The notes beneath the pieces were generated by a model. That model searched no databases, was not told where the DNA came from, and was given only the letters and a program-made list of their open reading frames with translations. Both the position numbers and the translations under genes were made by a program. From NCBI RefSeq assembly GCF_022539665.2, contig NC_081334.1, positions 6,418,424 to 6,482,423 of the forward strand: a DNA stretch of 64,000 bases. Direction: 5' to 3'. Every line of letters starts with the position of its first letter. Positions within the stretch are counted from its first letter, which is position 1. The stretch comes from Daphnia carinata (Eukaryota > Arthropoda > Branchiopoda > Diplostraca > Daphniidae). This document shows, piece after piece, positions 25,539 through 37,887 of this stretch.

Positions 25539-26660
25539 TTGGCACTCTATTTACTCCTATATACTACTACCACTACTATTACTACTACTCTCTATAACCC
25601 TTCCCTCCATTACAATATTCCGGTTTACGAGCCGGTGTTACCGCACGGACTTTGATGTGGTGGAACTAAGAGACTGGAACGTTTTTTGTTTTTTTTTTGT
25701 CTTTTCCATACCCAGTTTTTTCTTTTGGGTCTCCGCCACTCCCGATGGCCGCGTCGCTACCTGGCCATAGCTCCGGATATATTCTCACATGGTTCCTATT
25801 TCACGTAGTGATAACCAGTACATATATATAATAATATTTAAAAACAATAATTAATAATATTTAAAAAAAAAAAAAAAATGAAAAAAAAAAAAAAAATCAA
25901 GGCATTTTCATTCCACCCAATTTTTTGTTTTTGTTTCGGTCGTCCTTGATGTCATCGTCTGTTCATTTTTTTTTTTTATCTTGGAAGGAAAAGAAAGAAA
26001 AATGTTTTTACGAATCCCCCCCCCCCGTCCCGTCCCTCCCCAAATGACCCTAGATTTCCGTGTTTTTATTTGACACGTATATGCTGTATGTCTGCGTGCA
26101 AATCTCTCGTTCTCTGAATTTTTTTTTTTTTCGTTTCATTTTTTGGTTGAAACTCCCTCATCGATTTCTTTCCGCGATTTTGTTTTGACACGACACCCCC
26201 CTCGATTTTGCTCATTCTTTATTTTTATGATTTAAAAAAAAAATTGGCGAACTATCTTGGGCAATGAAGACGAAAGATGAGTAATGGGGAAACCAACGGC
26301 TCATTCGAATCGTATGCGATTATTCATTCATGAAACAAGTCCTCCCACCACAAATGGTTTTTTTTTTTTTTTGCTCCTGTCGTCATATCATTCGCAGCGC
26401 GGGGGCGCGAAAAAATTTGGAAATTTCTTTTTGTTTTTCAAAATTTTGCGATCGAGGCGATGCGATTTTTAATTTCTATTTTGCGATTTTTTTCTTGGAG
26501 AAAAAAAAAGAAATACCTCCCCCCATTTTTTAACCCTCCCATGGTCCCCCCTCTCCCAATGATCCAATTTATCTCTGAATATATATACAACGCCTATTGC
26601 TTTGTCCACAAGCACCACGAACGAACGTTCCTACGTCGAAAGCCTTGTTATCGAAGAAGA

Positions 26661-26691
<31 letters not shown>

Positions 26692-28137
26692 GAAAAAAAA
26701 AACAAACAAAAAAAAAGGAATCATTTTGAAATATTTGAAGCTTTTTTTGTTTTTAAAGAGGAAAACGAGGAGTGGAGAGAAGCAAAGATGATGAATATCC
26801 GATTATTTCGTCACTTGTATTTTCTCTCGTGTTTTTTGTTTTCTTGTCGTTCTTTTTTTTTTATTTGGATATATTTTTTTTCTCCCAATCATTTGTGAAC
26901 GTAAAAAAAAAAAAAGCAGTACTTTTTTTTTTCTTGGTCGAAATTATCTTCGTTCTCTCTCTCCTCTCTCTCTCTGTCGTCTTGTTGGAGCTGTCGTGAC
27001 GCCATCTCTCGTTATTATACACACGAAAAAGAAACAAAAAAAAAAATTGTGGTTGTTGTTTTGTTTGTTATTTTTTTTTTTTTTAGCTTACCCCCAAATG
27101 CCAATTGATTTCCTTTGGGGGACATGTGAGAGAGAGAGAAATTCAAACGTGGCGCCATCAGCAATAATATCTAGCAACAGCGTTGCCACAACAATTTTTT
27201 ATTAAATGATCGGCGTTCGTATTTTTCACTTCACTATTTGCGCGTTTCGGATGATTTCAAGCAAGCACTTGAGACACTGCCTGCAAAACACACAGTGAAA
27301 AAAAAAAAAAAGAAAAGAAAAGGCTGATGAATCATTCCTTTTTTTTTTCTTTTGTGCTGCCATTTTACGAGTAGAAGTGTTTTTTTTTTTTTTTTATGTC
27401 GTTTGATGGAAGAAACAAAAATTCCATGACTACAAAGGAGGATATCACATGATGCGCAGCGTTTTGAATTGCGCCAAGGCTAGTTTTGTTTTGCGTGAAT
27501 TCAGAGTACCAGTTACGACTATCTATATATACAATTGTTTGTATTATTGGCGTTTTTCGATGGTTTCCACGTTTCTTTGTTCTCTCCTCTTCTCCTGTTA
27601 TCATTTTCGGCTTTTTTCGAAACATTTTTTTGTGTGCGTGTGTCGTGTTGATTTTCTTGACACAATCGTTCGTCTTTTTTTTTTTTTTATGATTATTTTT
27701 ACGACGATGAAATGATCATTATCCAAGGCTACCTCACCTGGATACTCAAGTTCCTATCAAATAAAGCCTTTCTGACGACGACGACAACAACACATCAACA
27801 TCAAAGTGAAAAGAAGAAAAATACATAGTCTCTCTGTCACGTAAGACATCCCTTCGCTGAAAGAAAAGAAAACATTCTTTTTTCTTTTTTGGTGGTATTA
27901 AATCAATGTGTAACAGACACATGAGCATTCCCGACGAGGTGTACAGTACGTGTGTATGTAGAGTGGCGCCAAGTTTGTGTTCCAAACAAAAATATTTTTC
28001 CCCCCTTCGATAGAAAAAGGTGGGCGGGCGGAATCCTGCCGATTTTTTTTTTTTTTTTTTTTTTTTTGAGCAAACGTTTTTCATTTTATCAGACAACATT
28101 TTGTTTTGTCGGTTTCGTTTTCTTTTTTTTCTTTTCG

Positions 28138-28175
28138 AATAAAGAAAAATCTGTGTGTGTGTTTTTTTTTTTCCG
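28138..28175 (+). terminator. candidate poly(A) signal with GT/T-rich downstream element
   Basis: AATAAA at 28138-28143 is followed within 10-30 bases by a (TG)n then T-run stretch, the arrangement expected of a cleavage/polyadenylation site. It would give zfh-2 a 3' UTR of about 2.9 kb. A second AATAAA lies at 27759. In DNA this rich in A and T tracts such hexamers occur by chance, so the call is tentative. Confidence 0.25.
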
Positions 28176-29478
28176 TGTGCGTGAATGCGTGTGTATGTCT
28201 CTGTGGTTATGTATACACGACCCCAGAGCCTTGGGATTCCATGGCTGACATTCAGTGTTTCGCTCTAGCTCTCTCTCCATCTCTTTCTTTCTGATGTTTT
28301 GTTTTTTTTGTTTTTTTTTTTTTTTTGAAAATAACAACATGGGTCATTATTTCGTCAACAGGCTCCGACACCCACGTTTCCCCCCGTTTTTTTTTTCATT
28401 TATTACATCATAGTTTGATTCTAACTATGTTGATTTCAACTGAACGAAAGATGTTCTTTTATTATTTAATGGGCTAAAATAATCGCGAAAAGTTCGCGGG
28501 AGATTCAAATTTTGACATTGCCCTCACCCTGCAAGCTCCACCCTCACAAACAAGACATGTTGTATTATATTATAAACTAAATAGTTGTGTTATTATCGTT
28601 TTATTTTTGCCCAGTTTGTTTTTTTTGTTTTTTTTTGTGTTTTTCGATGTGGAAGAATTTTTGTTGGTGGTTCAGTTCTTTTTCAAACCATTCGCCGACG
28701 ATGATGGCACATTCCGAATTTTTCAATTTTCTCTCCTTTTTACCGTATGCGATGACGTGTCCCCCAACCGTTTTTCTGTTGTTTTTTCTTTGAGGGGGGA
28801 TTTTTTTTCGTTCTCTTTTTTTTCTTTTCGGGAACAGGAAAAATGAGATGAAAATGTTTTTGCGTGGAGGACCGAGTTCCTCACGTCTTAAAACATCTCC
28901 ATGTAATATTCGTTGAAGACGCATTCCCTCTAAATTCAATCGAAAACAAAAAAAGAAATCATTTTCTTTCACTCTCCCCGCCCCCCCCCTCCGATTTTTT
29001 TGAAAAACAATTCAACTTACCCGACCTTATTATTTTTCTTAAATTAAATTAAATTAAACAAAAAAAAAACAATTGTGTTGTTGTGTTGGAAATTCATTTG
29101 TCTTTCGTGATGATGGGGCAGTATATATTACAATGTGATGGATGCTGACTGTTCTTTCTGTAGAATTTATCCGTGGCTTCTGGCAATACAAACTTGTCAA
29201 CCCGTCAATCCCGCTCGATGCGGTTCGCCGTTTTTCTTTGCCCGCTCTCGTTTGTTTTTCCTTTTTTTTTTTTTTTTTATAGTCGTATCCCTAAGGGTGT
29301 GTATAGGTGTGGCATCGCCATTAGAAACGCGCCGCCATTTAATAATATGCGAACTCTGAACGCAGCACACACACACACACAAAAGAAAAACAACAACAAA
29401 AATTAATGAGTTATACTCGCATTTGCATGGACGTGTTGTCGTAAAAAGCGATCGCCGAAAGCTGATGGACGTAAAAGG

Positions 29479-29732
29479 ATTACGCAACGCAACGCGACAC
29501 ACTCTTTTTTTTTTCGGGATTATTTTGCGCTGGCGTTCGTGAAAAAATGATGTTGCACGTCAACTTGCTACTTACAATTCGGCGAATTGTCTTTTTTAGT
29601 TTTGTTTTTTTGGGTGTTTTGCGCAGATTGACGTGTATTTGCGTAACGAAACTAATAAGATGTTTCCATGTACGTATGGATTGCGTAATCAAGAGAATCC
29701 GTGTGGCGAGACTATGCACCGCTTTACGCAAA
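29479..29732. promoter_or_regulatory. cluster of four TTRCGYAA (C/EBP-PAR bZIP-like) sites
   Basis: TTACGCAA at 29480 and 29724 and TTGCGTAA at 29639 and 29681, that is, four copies of the same near-palindrome and its complement within 254 bases. A TTTTGCGCAG half-match lies at 29617. This consensus is bound by C/EBP and PAR-type bZIP proteins in other animals. Whether it is an enhancer here is inference. Confidence 0.45.
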
Positions 29733-30303
29733 CTCGTTTGGCGTCCCCTCTTTTTCCATCCAGTCCCGCGTTTTTGCTCGTATTCAAATGAGATGGGAGG
29801 AAGGTACTGTGCAGCTGCAACCAATGAGCATTGTGCATCGGCTCCGCCCACCTTGCCACTCTTGCGACAAGATGGAAGACAGTGAACTAAAAAAAAAAAA
29901 AGAAGTAAAACGGAACATAAAGGTAGAAACAACTCTGGGAGAAAAAGAGGAAATTAAAACAGCAGTCGGAGTACAGAATAGAAAAGCGAAATAAATGAAA
30001 TGATGTAATAAAGGGAAAGTACGCGCGTCCCGTTTCACGCCGACGCCGTGTGCCACCCGTTCAAAATCTAAAAAAAAAAAAAAAAAAAAAAAAAGTTTTT
30101 TTCCTTTTTGTTCGTATTGATCGGTTGCGTTCTAGCTCTCTGCATATCTAAACTACATATATATATATGCATGCTAAAGGGGAAAACAGTGACTGGGCTC
30201 GTTCCAATATGGCGGATCCAATCCGTCCATGAAGCGCGACAAGGACAGGGAAAAAAAAAAGGGCGGAGGGGAGAGAGAGAGAATAAATGTCATTTAGGAA
30301 ATC

Positions 30304-30331
30304 AAAAAAAAAAAAAAAAAAAAAAAAAAAA
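30304..30331. repeat. poly(A) run, 28 bases
   Basis: Uninterrupted A run in the intergenic region. Confidence 0.95.
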
Positions 30332-33300
30332 GGACGGAGTTTTTAATCAAATAACTTTGCGCTAGAGGGATTTTTTTTTTTCTTTTATAGATTGTACTCG
30401 GTGACAAGTTTTTTAGAGCTCGGCTGATATTGGAGTGTTATAGAAATTGCTGTCTGTGTAGGGATGATGGCGGATATGCAGGTCACAGGAGGTGCAATTA
30501 CGGATACAGCGGTATTATATAAATAGATAGAGGGTATCAGAAGAGAAGAGACGAGTGAGAGAAGCTTTTTTCTTTTCCTATTCAATTATTATTATTATTA
30601 TAAACAGCGTGGAGATATGAGGAGGTGAACGCATCTCTCATCACGGCGGGTATTTGAGACGGGGCTCACGACACAATCTTGTCGTCTCATCATAGTCACG
30701 TCTGTTGTAGCATCTGTCAGGAAAACGTATGTTTTAAATGTGTTTCTTTTTTTTTTTTCCTATATTTTTTGTCGTTCGCTTTTTTTTTTATTTTTTATTT
30801 TGATTCGGTTGATGCGCAACGTTCCCATCCAACTACACACGATATTTATTTAGAAAAAGAAAGGTAATGCTGAAGCGCTTGGGTTCGTACGCACAAACGT
30901 ACTCGAATCATTTTCTGTCTTTTGTATCTGATTATGCACAACAATATGTCTTGGAAAAAATATAGGGCTAGTGTTCCCACGCAAAGCCAAAATGGTACAA
31001 AACATTGTTGTGTGTTACGAAAAATTCAGATCGAAATTTTTGTCCGTTACAATCAAACAAATCTATTTTTTCTTGGGACACAACATAGAAATTTTAAAGG
31101 TGTGTTCAACAACATAGGTAATAATCTAGAGCGCTAGAGGGGCAGCTCATCAACCTTTTTTGGTTGTATGCAATATTATGCATACATGCGCAATTACGTA
31201 CCGCCTTTACTGCCACTTATTATGCTGTTCGACTCTTGTTCAATAATTATTGGCTCATGCAGGTGCCTCTTAACTGTAATTTGGCCTCCACCTTTTTTTT
31301 TTTTTTTTGAACAACACGACGTGTGTTCTTTCGCATTTCGTCTCCTCCATATTTATAGGAAAAAAAACAAAAAACCAAGGCTGTATTAAAGAAAAGAAAG
31401 AGACAAATCATGTGTATCGATTGATAATCAAGGACATTCACGACACGCATGTTAGAAGAAAACAAAAAAGTCGGTTGTCCGGTGTAATAGCTCGAGTGTC
31501 ATGACAACTTGGGGAATCGAGCGAAAGAAAAAAAAAAAAACGTTCCATGTAGGCCCCGTATTCAATTTTGGGCGTTCAGAGTCAAAGCGAATGAAGCTTC
31601 TCTGGCGTACGTGAATACGATTGTGGGCGTCGGGAGAGTTTAAACGGGAGGGTGAAAAAAGAAGAAAAGGGTAGAGAATAAGAATAGAAATCAATTGTCA
31701 AAAATAAATTTGAAAAAGAGCACGGCTTGATGGAAAAGTTGGAAAAACGGGCAGAAGAAAATTATTACTGGAAGCTTTGCTTGCGCTAGGCGCCATACAG
31801 ACAGAGGCGGAGGGATGGTGGGGGGAGGACGTCGGGTTGACAACACAATTCACGCAGGAGGGTGGGTACCGCCGGTACAACATCGGCCGTACTATGCCAG
31901 CAGTTAAAAAGCAATCGTTCAACTTGAATAATCAATCTGCGGTAACAAACCAGACCTTTCACCTCCAACGACGCCGCCGACGTCGACGACGCCTAGACAA
32001 CCAATCAATACTTTCTCTTATTTCTTTTCTCTTTCCCCCCCACCACTTTTTTTTTTTTTTCATTTTATTTATCCTCCTTTTTTTGTGTGTGTGTGTTCTT
32101 CCATCCCCTGTCGCATACACACACACACACACACGTAACAGTCGGATTGGAATAACGTTTCCGCATCAGCCGCGCGTTATATTCTTTCAGTTCGCTTCTT
32201 TTTTTTTTTTTTTTTTCCTATTTTATGTATACATTAAAGAAGAAGAGGATTGGCTGCCTGGCACTGCCTTTCTTTCTATTTTGAATCGTGACGATGAAAT
32301 TGTCTCAGCTGATTAGAATATCAATCGCACTCTCAGACTGAAGAGCGTACTCTCTGTGCAGGCTCTCTCATCCGCAGGATCAAAAGCCATCGAGTTCTAT
32401 ATTTATTTATTTCTCTCCTTCCATCATCATCTCTTTGTCTTTACATTTTAAAGATATATTTTCGAAACACACACAAAAAAAAGAGAGATGGATGAGAAAT
32501 ATTTGAAATGCCTTTTTGATCCTCGAGTCAAAGATATCCTCACTCACCCTTCCACTAAAAAAAAAACGGAGGAAATCATCATATTCCCAGGATCGTTTTG
32601 AATTGGAAAGAGAAATGGAGGTTAGGACAAAAAAAAAGGAGAATGGGTGGGGATGAACGCGTGAAAAATGTTAGTCAAAGGCGCCAGCGTTTTTCTTTTT
32701 CACAACTGTCATCTGCATATGCATTATTTATCGCACCGTTGAGACATTGTATTTGAGAGCGGGCTGTATAGACTCTATTGGATGTATATATGCACTGGAT
32801 GTGCACAGTATACACGTACCTCTTTTTTTTTTTTTTTTTACCCTGGCGACTTATTATTAAAAATAAAAGAATGAAATATTTCCATTCAGCCGTATAGCAC
32901 TTCAGATTGGTCGTAAATTTCACGTTGAAAAAAAAAAAAAAAAAAAAAAATATCAAAATGGGAGATAATAGTCCCAACATTGAGATGACAATAGGATAAT
33001 CTTCTCTGTGTGTTGTGTGTATAACTTTCAAAGAAAACTGAATCGCCTCTTTGTGTTCCATATTTTACGACAGTCGGGGCCAAGTTTTTTTTTTTTTTTG
33101 TTTTTCATTTGATTTGATTTACGCAGACGACCCCCAAAAACGGGGAGATTTCGAATGTTGATTAATACAAAATAAATAAATGTCACCGACAAATTATCGT
33201 ACGTAGACAACCCGCGGGATGTCATTTTCAACGGTGCCAAACAAAAAAAAATATATAAAGAGAGGCTCGTAATCATTTTTTGAAAAAAAAAAAGAAAAAA

Positions 33301-33961
33301 GAAGAAAACTGGCAATCAAGTTTTATATGGCCACGTCATTGCAAGTCTATAGAGGACAAATGTGTCTTGGCTCTTGTTTATACAAGACAGAACTGAATTT
33401 GTTTGCTGTTGTTCGCCATTTCTGCCAGTTTTTCAATAGTGGACACAAGGACAGTGGGAGTGTTTATAGACAAATTTTCAACGAGATGTCTCGTTGTGTG
33501 TGTGTGTGTGTGTGTGTACAATGTTTTCGTCTCGATTGGACAGTCAGGACACATTCGCTAGCCAAATTCTCATTTCCATGTCGGCCATCTGGGGTAAGTA
33601 AAAAAAAAAAAACAACTCTATGTATTTATTGAGAGGGGAATTTTTCAAAAACGTTATTTTTAGATTGTATCAAGGAGATTAAAGAAAATAAAAAAGTAAG
33701 AGAAAAAAAACACACACACACACACAGAAAAAGGCGTTGATCTCGTCTCTCTCATCTACTGATTTATGGTAATTAACCGTTTCAAGGGTTTACCCACGCT
33801 CTCTCTCTCGTTGGCGCTCTCCAATAACACACGACGTAATCAAATGCGACCAGAATGACTCTTTCGCTTCCACTTTCTGTGTGTTTGTGTGTGTGTGTGT
33901 GTCTGTCTGTGTGTGTGTACAGCACATTATAAAAAGAAGTCAGAGAGAATGAGACAATGAT

Positions 33962-33996
33962 GGGAAATTCCGGGATTCTATCACATTTCCCGGGAA
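33962..33996. promoter_or_regulatory. kappa-B-like and STAT-like sites
   Basis: GGGAAATTCC (33962-33971) fits the Rel/NF-kappa-B consensus, and TTCCCGGGAA (33987-33996) is a palindrome fitting TTC-N4-GAA. They are separated by 15 bases. Confidence 0.35.
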
Positions 33997-36900
33997 CGAA
34001 AAAAAAAAAAAAAAAAGGTATGGCAACAAAACGAAATCCTCCCCCACAATATTTATACAGTACCCAAAATAGTTTTTTTTTTTTTTTTTTTCAAATTATA
34101 ATTCTGAATTAATTACAGAGTGCCAATGTTTAAATTTTTTTTTCCTTTTTCAGTCTGGTTTGATTCTTTTTTTTATTAAATATTCAAGAAAGAAGCCACG
34201 AGAATCGAAAATGAAACACAATCATCCATAATGTGGTGGTTGGTGAATGGCTAAATCACGGACGGTGGGAGAACTTCAGCAAAGCCTATCATTCCCGAAA
34301 TGCAGTGGACTGTCACAGACGGACTGGCCGATGAGTCCACATTTCCTTCGAGCCCTCAGCGCGAAACAGCGAGCAAACAATAATAAACCATGAAGAAAAA
34401 AGAAAATAACAGCGCACAGATGGTGATTTGCTGCTGTGACGACGCAGCCAGTCACACTTGGATAATTGCACGGAGCGTGATGATATTCAACTACACGAAA
34501 GCTCTACATTTAATAGAATGAGATGAGTGTATAAGAATAAGAGAGAGAGAGACTCGACATTAGGCTTTCTTCAACGGAGGTTTGTGAATAAATTTCCGGC
34601 ATGATTATGTATTGCTGCAACACACATAGTGGTGCTATAGATTTTATTCTTATTTTCTTACTGTTTAGGAAAGAAGAGCGACACTGGGGCTTGCTGTTAT
34701 TGAACAGATAAAAAAAAAAAAAAAAAGGAGAAAATAGACGTCACAGTCTTGACTCATCAAAAGAAATCTTTTTCTCTTTCTGTGAGGAACGATTGTTGTT
34801 GTGGGGCCGCATTAAAAAAACACACGAACGAAGAAGAAAAAAAATGGGGGGGGGGGGGAGATACAGAAATTGATGGTGCATATCAAAAAGCGTGAGTCGC
34901 CCATTGCACACCACACCGAAACCCGGGGGCCGCGTTCCTGCGTGTGATCATGTGGAAATTTCATTTTTTTTTTCTTCTTCTTCTTCAAATATAATCCTCT
35001 TGAATTATTTTTTTTTTTCCAGTCTCCTCCCTCTTTTTTTTTTTTTTTTATTTAATTCCTCGTCATTTTTATTTGTTCAAAAAATTATTTTCGAAAGTAA
35101 ATAAACCCTTTTGTGTGTGTGTTGCTGTTTGCGTTATGTCGGAGGTGGATGAGTGGGTTGCAAACCCAAATCGCTTAATTTCCTGTTACGTTGAACAATA
35201 CAGACGTTCGATGTCCTTTCTAAAAACTATTTGAACTTGTAAGGAAAAAAAAAATAACATGTTTATTTTCATTAACGTTTCCTCAGGTGTGTCTGTGTGT
35301 GCTGGACTCCATCGTTCATTCAACGCTGGCGAGATGAATGAAGAATCAAGGACAAATATTCAAGGGTTCACAGAGAACAATATCAGACAGGCCTTGGAAA
35401 ATGAGATAAGTACACGAGATTCACGCTCGAACGATTGCACGATTTTTTCTCCTCCTTTTTATTAATTTTTTAAGAAATCAACAACAATAATTGCGTGTGT
35501 TGTGTGGATGGATCATATTTATTTTTTTTAATGCCTGTAATGTTTTCTCTTTACAATTTTTCTTTTTTTTTTTCGGATTAGTGATTACATCGTGTCTTTT
35601 CTTTTTTGAAGGGTAAAAAAGGTTAGTTACTGTTGCTGTGTAGGGCACTGGTTAGGTTATCTTCGCTGTTAATCTGAACCATTGGAAGCTCCATCTTTTT
35701 GCGCCACATCGCTGTGCCAGCCCAGCACTCTTTTGCGTCCATTCCCTTTGGGGGTCTTTTATTTATTTTTTTTTTTTTTGTGTGTGTGTGTGTGTTGTTC
35801 TCTCTTCTTGTATGCAGCAGTAGTGTGTGTAGTACTGTTATACCCCTCCCCCAGCTGATTCCAATCGGTCATTAATAAACGCTGACGTTTAACAAGGTTC
35901 ACCAGATCTTTTTATGGGGCTCCTTTTTCTTTTCTCTACTTCCTTTTTGGTTTTTCTTCGTCTTCTTCTGGTGCTTGTCTCGAAGAACCAGCGACCGAGT
36001 TCTTTTCTTTTTCTTTTTTTTTTCCTCTACTTCTCTTTTTATTATTATTATCATTTCTCTCCTGGCCCATTCTTCATTCCCCTGCAACCCGTTCACAATG
36101 TCTCCAACAGCCAGCATTCCACCTATAACACACTGGAAAAGGAGAAGGAAGAAGAAGAAGAAGAAGAAGAAGAAAAAAAAAAGGGACAGACTGGAACGAG
36201 AGAGAGTCGCGTTCATTAGCTCCTTCATCGGTCTTACTTCTTGCACGGCTGCACCCCCATCTCTTTTAGATATATTCTTTTCAGTCAGAGGCATTGGGGG
36301 TCTCCTTGCTTTCAAGAGCACCACGAAGGAAGAAAAAACCTTTGACCTATAATAGACATAAGAGTTTCCATATGGCAGGTATAGATGTGCACACACACAG
36401 GACGTGCCATCTACCAATTCAGCAGATTCTATTTCTTGTTATTTTTTTTTTTTTTTTTTGTGGTCGGTCGCTCAATTTCTGTGTGAGCCCCCAAAAGATT
36501 TTATTCTCATGTTCAAAACCCAGGGTGTGACAAACGACACTGAGGTGCACAGCAGCACATACAAAAAGGGCGATCGTCTTCCATCGAGGGAAGGATTTCT
36601 ATTTTTCTTACCCTCCCATCATTCACCAGTGATACAGGAAGAAGGAGCTGATGGTGGTTACAAACACATACAGAAGAAGAAAATAGTAATAATAATAATA
36701 AAAAGAAGAAGGCTACGAAATCTTTTCGTTTCTTTTGTTGTCATAACGATGCACAATAGATTTTGTGGCCACAGGTATGAAGGAAATGGTATAGACCTTA
36801 TAGGGGCTTGTGTGTTTATAATATATGTACAAATGTCTGAGGCTTGGAAAAAAAAATAAAATAAAATGAAATCTTTTTAATCGCGAGTCGCTTTTCTTCT

Positions 36901-37572
36901 TTCTTTCCCTCCCATCACTACGTACCGGAATTTAGAAAAAAAGAAAAGAGAAAAGAAAACGACATTTTGTTTCTCAGCGTACTGTGCATCGGGCATTGGC
37001 TTGTTCACTCAAAGTTATTTATGACCATAACTGTAGTGTGGAATAATAGCAAGTTATATACACGTAAAGATTCCGTTTGGAATCACGAAGTCATTTGGAC
37101 AATGTCCCTGTTAGCTTCGCGTGTTTTAGTCGGTGGTCTTTTGTTTGACTTTGTTGGTTTAGTCGTTTCAAGATTCCCCAGAGAATGTTTTTCCCCACAA
37201 ATAAATGGGAAAAGATTCTATTTAAATATTTAGGTGATGAACGTTACATTCCTCCGTTTGTTTTCTCTGAGAAGAACTCTAATTTGGAGAAAAGAAATAA
37301 TGAAAATTGAGACTGATCTAGACGCTGTTTAGCCATCACCTTTAGCGCATTGACGGTGACGTCGTCTGCTAGGTGCACAAGAACGGAGGAAAGTGAGCTC
37401 CTAGAGTTTTTCAAATGCTTTGTGCTGTAAGCATATGGTTATGCCTTTTTGGCGCCACCCACTTTCGTTGAGTTGAAAGTCACACTATAATCAAGTTTTG
37501 TTCTTCCTTTTAAGACGAAAACAGTCGCATGGCATCGTAATATTTCGTGCATCAATTAGATCGTCCGTTTTG

Positions 37573-37887
37573 ATGAGAAAGTTTCCCATGCCCTGGTTGT
37601 TGTGGCACGCATGTGAACTCGTTAATTATCGACTTAAACCCGCCATCACGTTGCTACACTGCGTGTTTCTGTGCCTCAGTGCAACCACGTTGTCTGGCTC
37701 ATCCGGCAGGATGGGTAGCATATCAGCACAGCCAAAAACAATGAGATATTGCAGCGCTGATGGCTGCCAAGAGTGTCCCCCGTCAGCAGTGACACCCACC
37801 AGGCCTTACTTCAGGACGGCCCTGGCCCGTTCTGTGTATTCCAAGATCCTGGTGGACGAAGAGTTCAAGAACTTCGACAGGACCAAG
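37573..37887 (+). CDS. METTL9: METTL9 (DREV) protein-histidine methyltransferase, first coding exon
   Basis: METTL9 is an S-adenosylmethionine-dependent enzyme known in mammals to methylate histidine at the N1 (pi) position in His-x-His motifs of target proteins. Four exons in this window give 369 aa; human METTL9 is about 318 aa. This exon encodes residues 1-105. After a short basic start come a hydrophobic segment at about 24-40 (signal peptide or anchor, as in the vertebrate protein), a Cys-containing linker, and a segment at about 78-105 leading into the conserved core. The start is the first ATG after an in-frame TGA at 37474; a second in-frame ATG is at 37588. The exon ends at ACCAAG|GTAAAT in phase 0. 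A good acceptor (ttccttttaag at 37514) lies upstream, so a 5' UTR exon farther upstream is possible. The N-terminal residues are the least certain part of the model. Confidence 0.8.

Larger units (their letters stand above)
25260..37572. other. zfh-2 3' UTR and intergenic region upstream of METTL9
   Basis: These 12.3 kb contain no gene that I can support. The first ~600 bases after the stop are fairly complex sequence and are probably 3' UTR. Most of the rest is poly(T)/poly(A), (TG)n and GA/TC-rich tracts, and the ORFs there are translations of those tracts. Islands of ordinary complexity occur at about 29400-29900 (bZIP-like sites), 30380-30700, 31140-32000, 33330-33600, 33960-34000, 34200-34700, 35640-35740, 36480-36700 and 36960-37500. 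The METTL9 promoter should lie near the right end or near 33.3 kb if there is a 5' UTR exon. I saw no TATA box in the last 200 bases. Confidence 0.6.

Noticed and set aside
34321-34375. Hammerhead ribozyme-like boxes (CGATGAG ... CGAAAC)
   Set aside because: The first box deviates from CTGATGA, and the sequence between the boxes cannot form stem II. The AGTCC pairs instead with upstream GGACT.
35276-35409. Possible exon after a tttcctcag acceptor
   Set aside because: No strong donor, no phase partner, and no recognisable protein.
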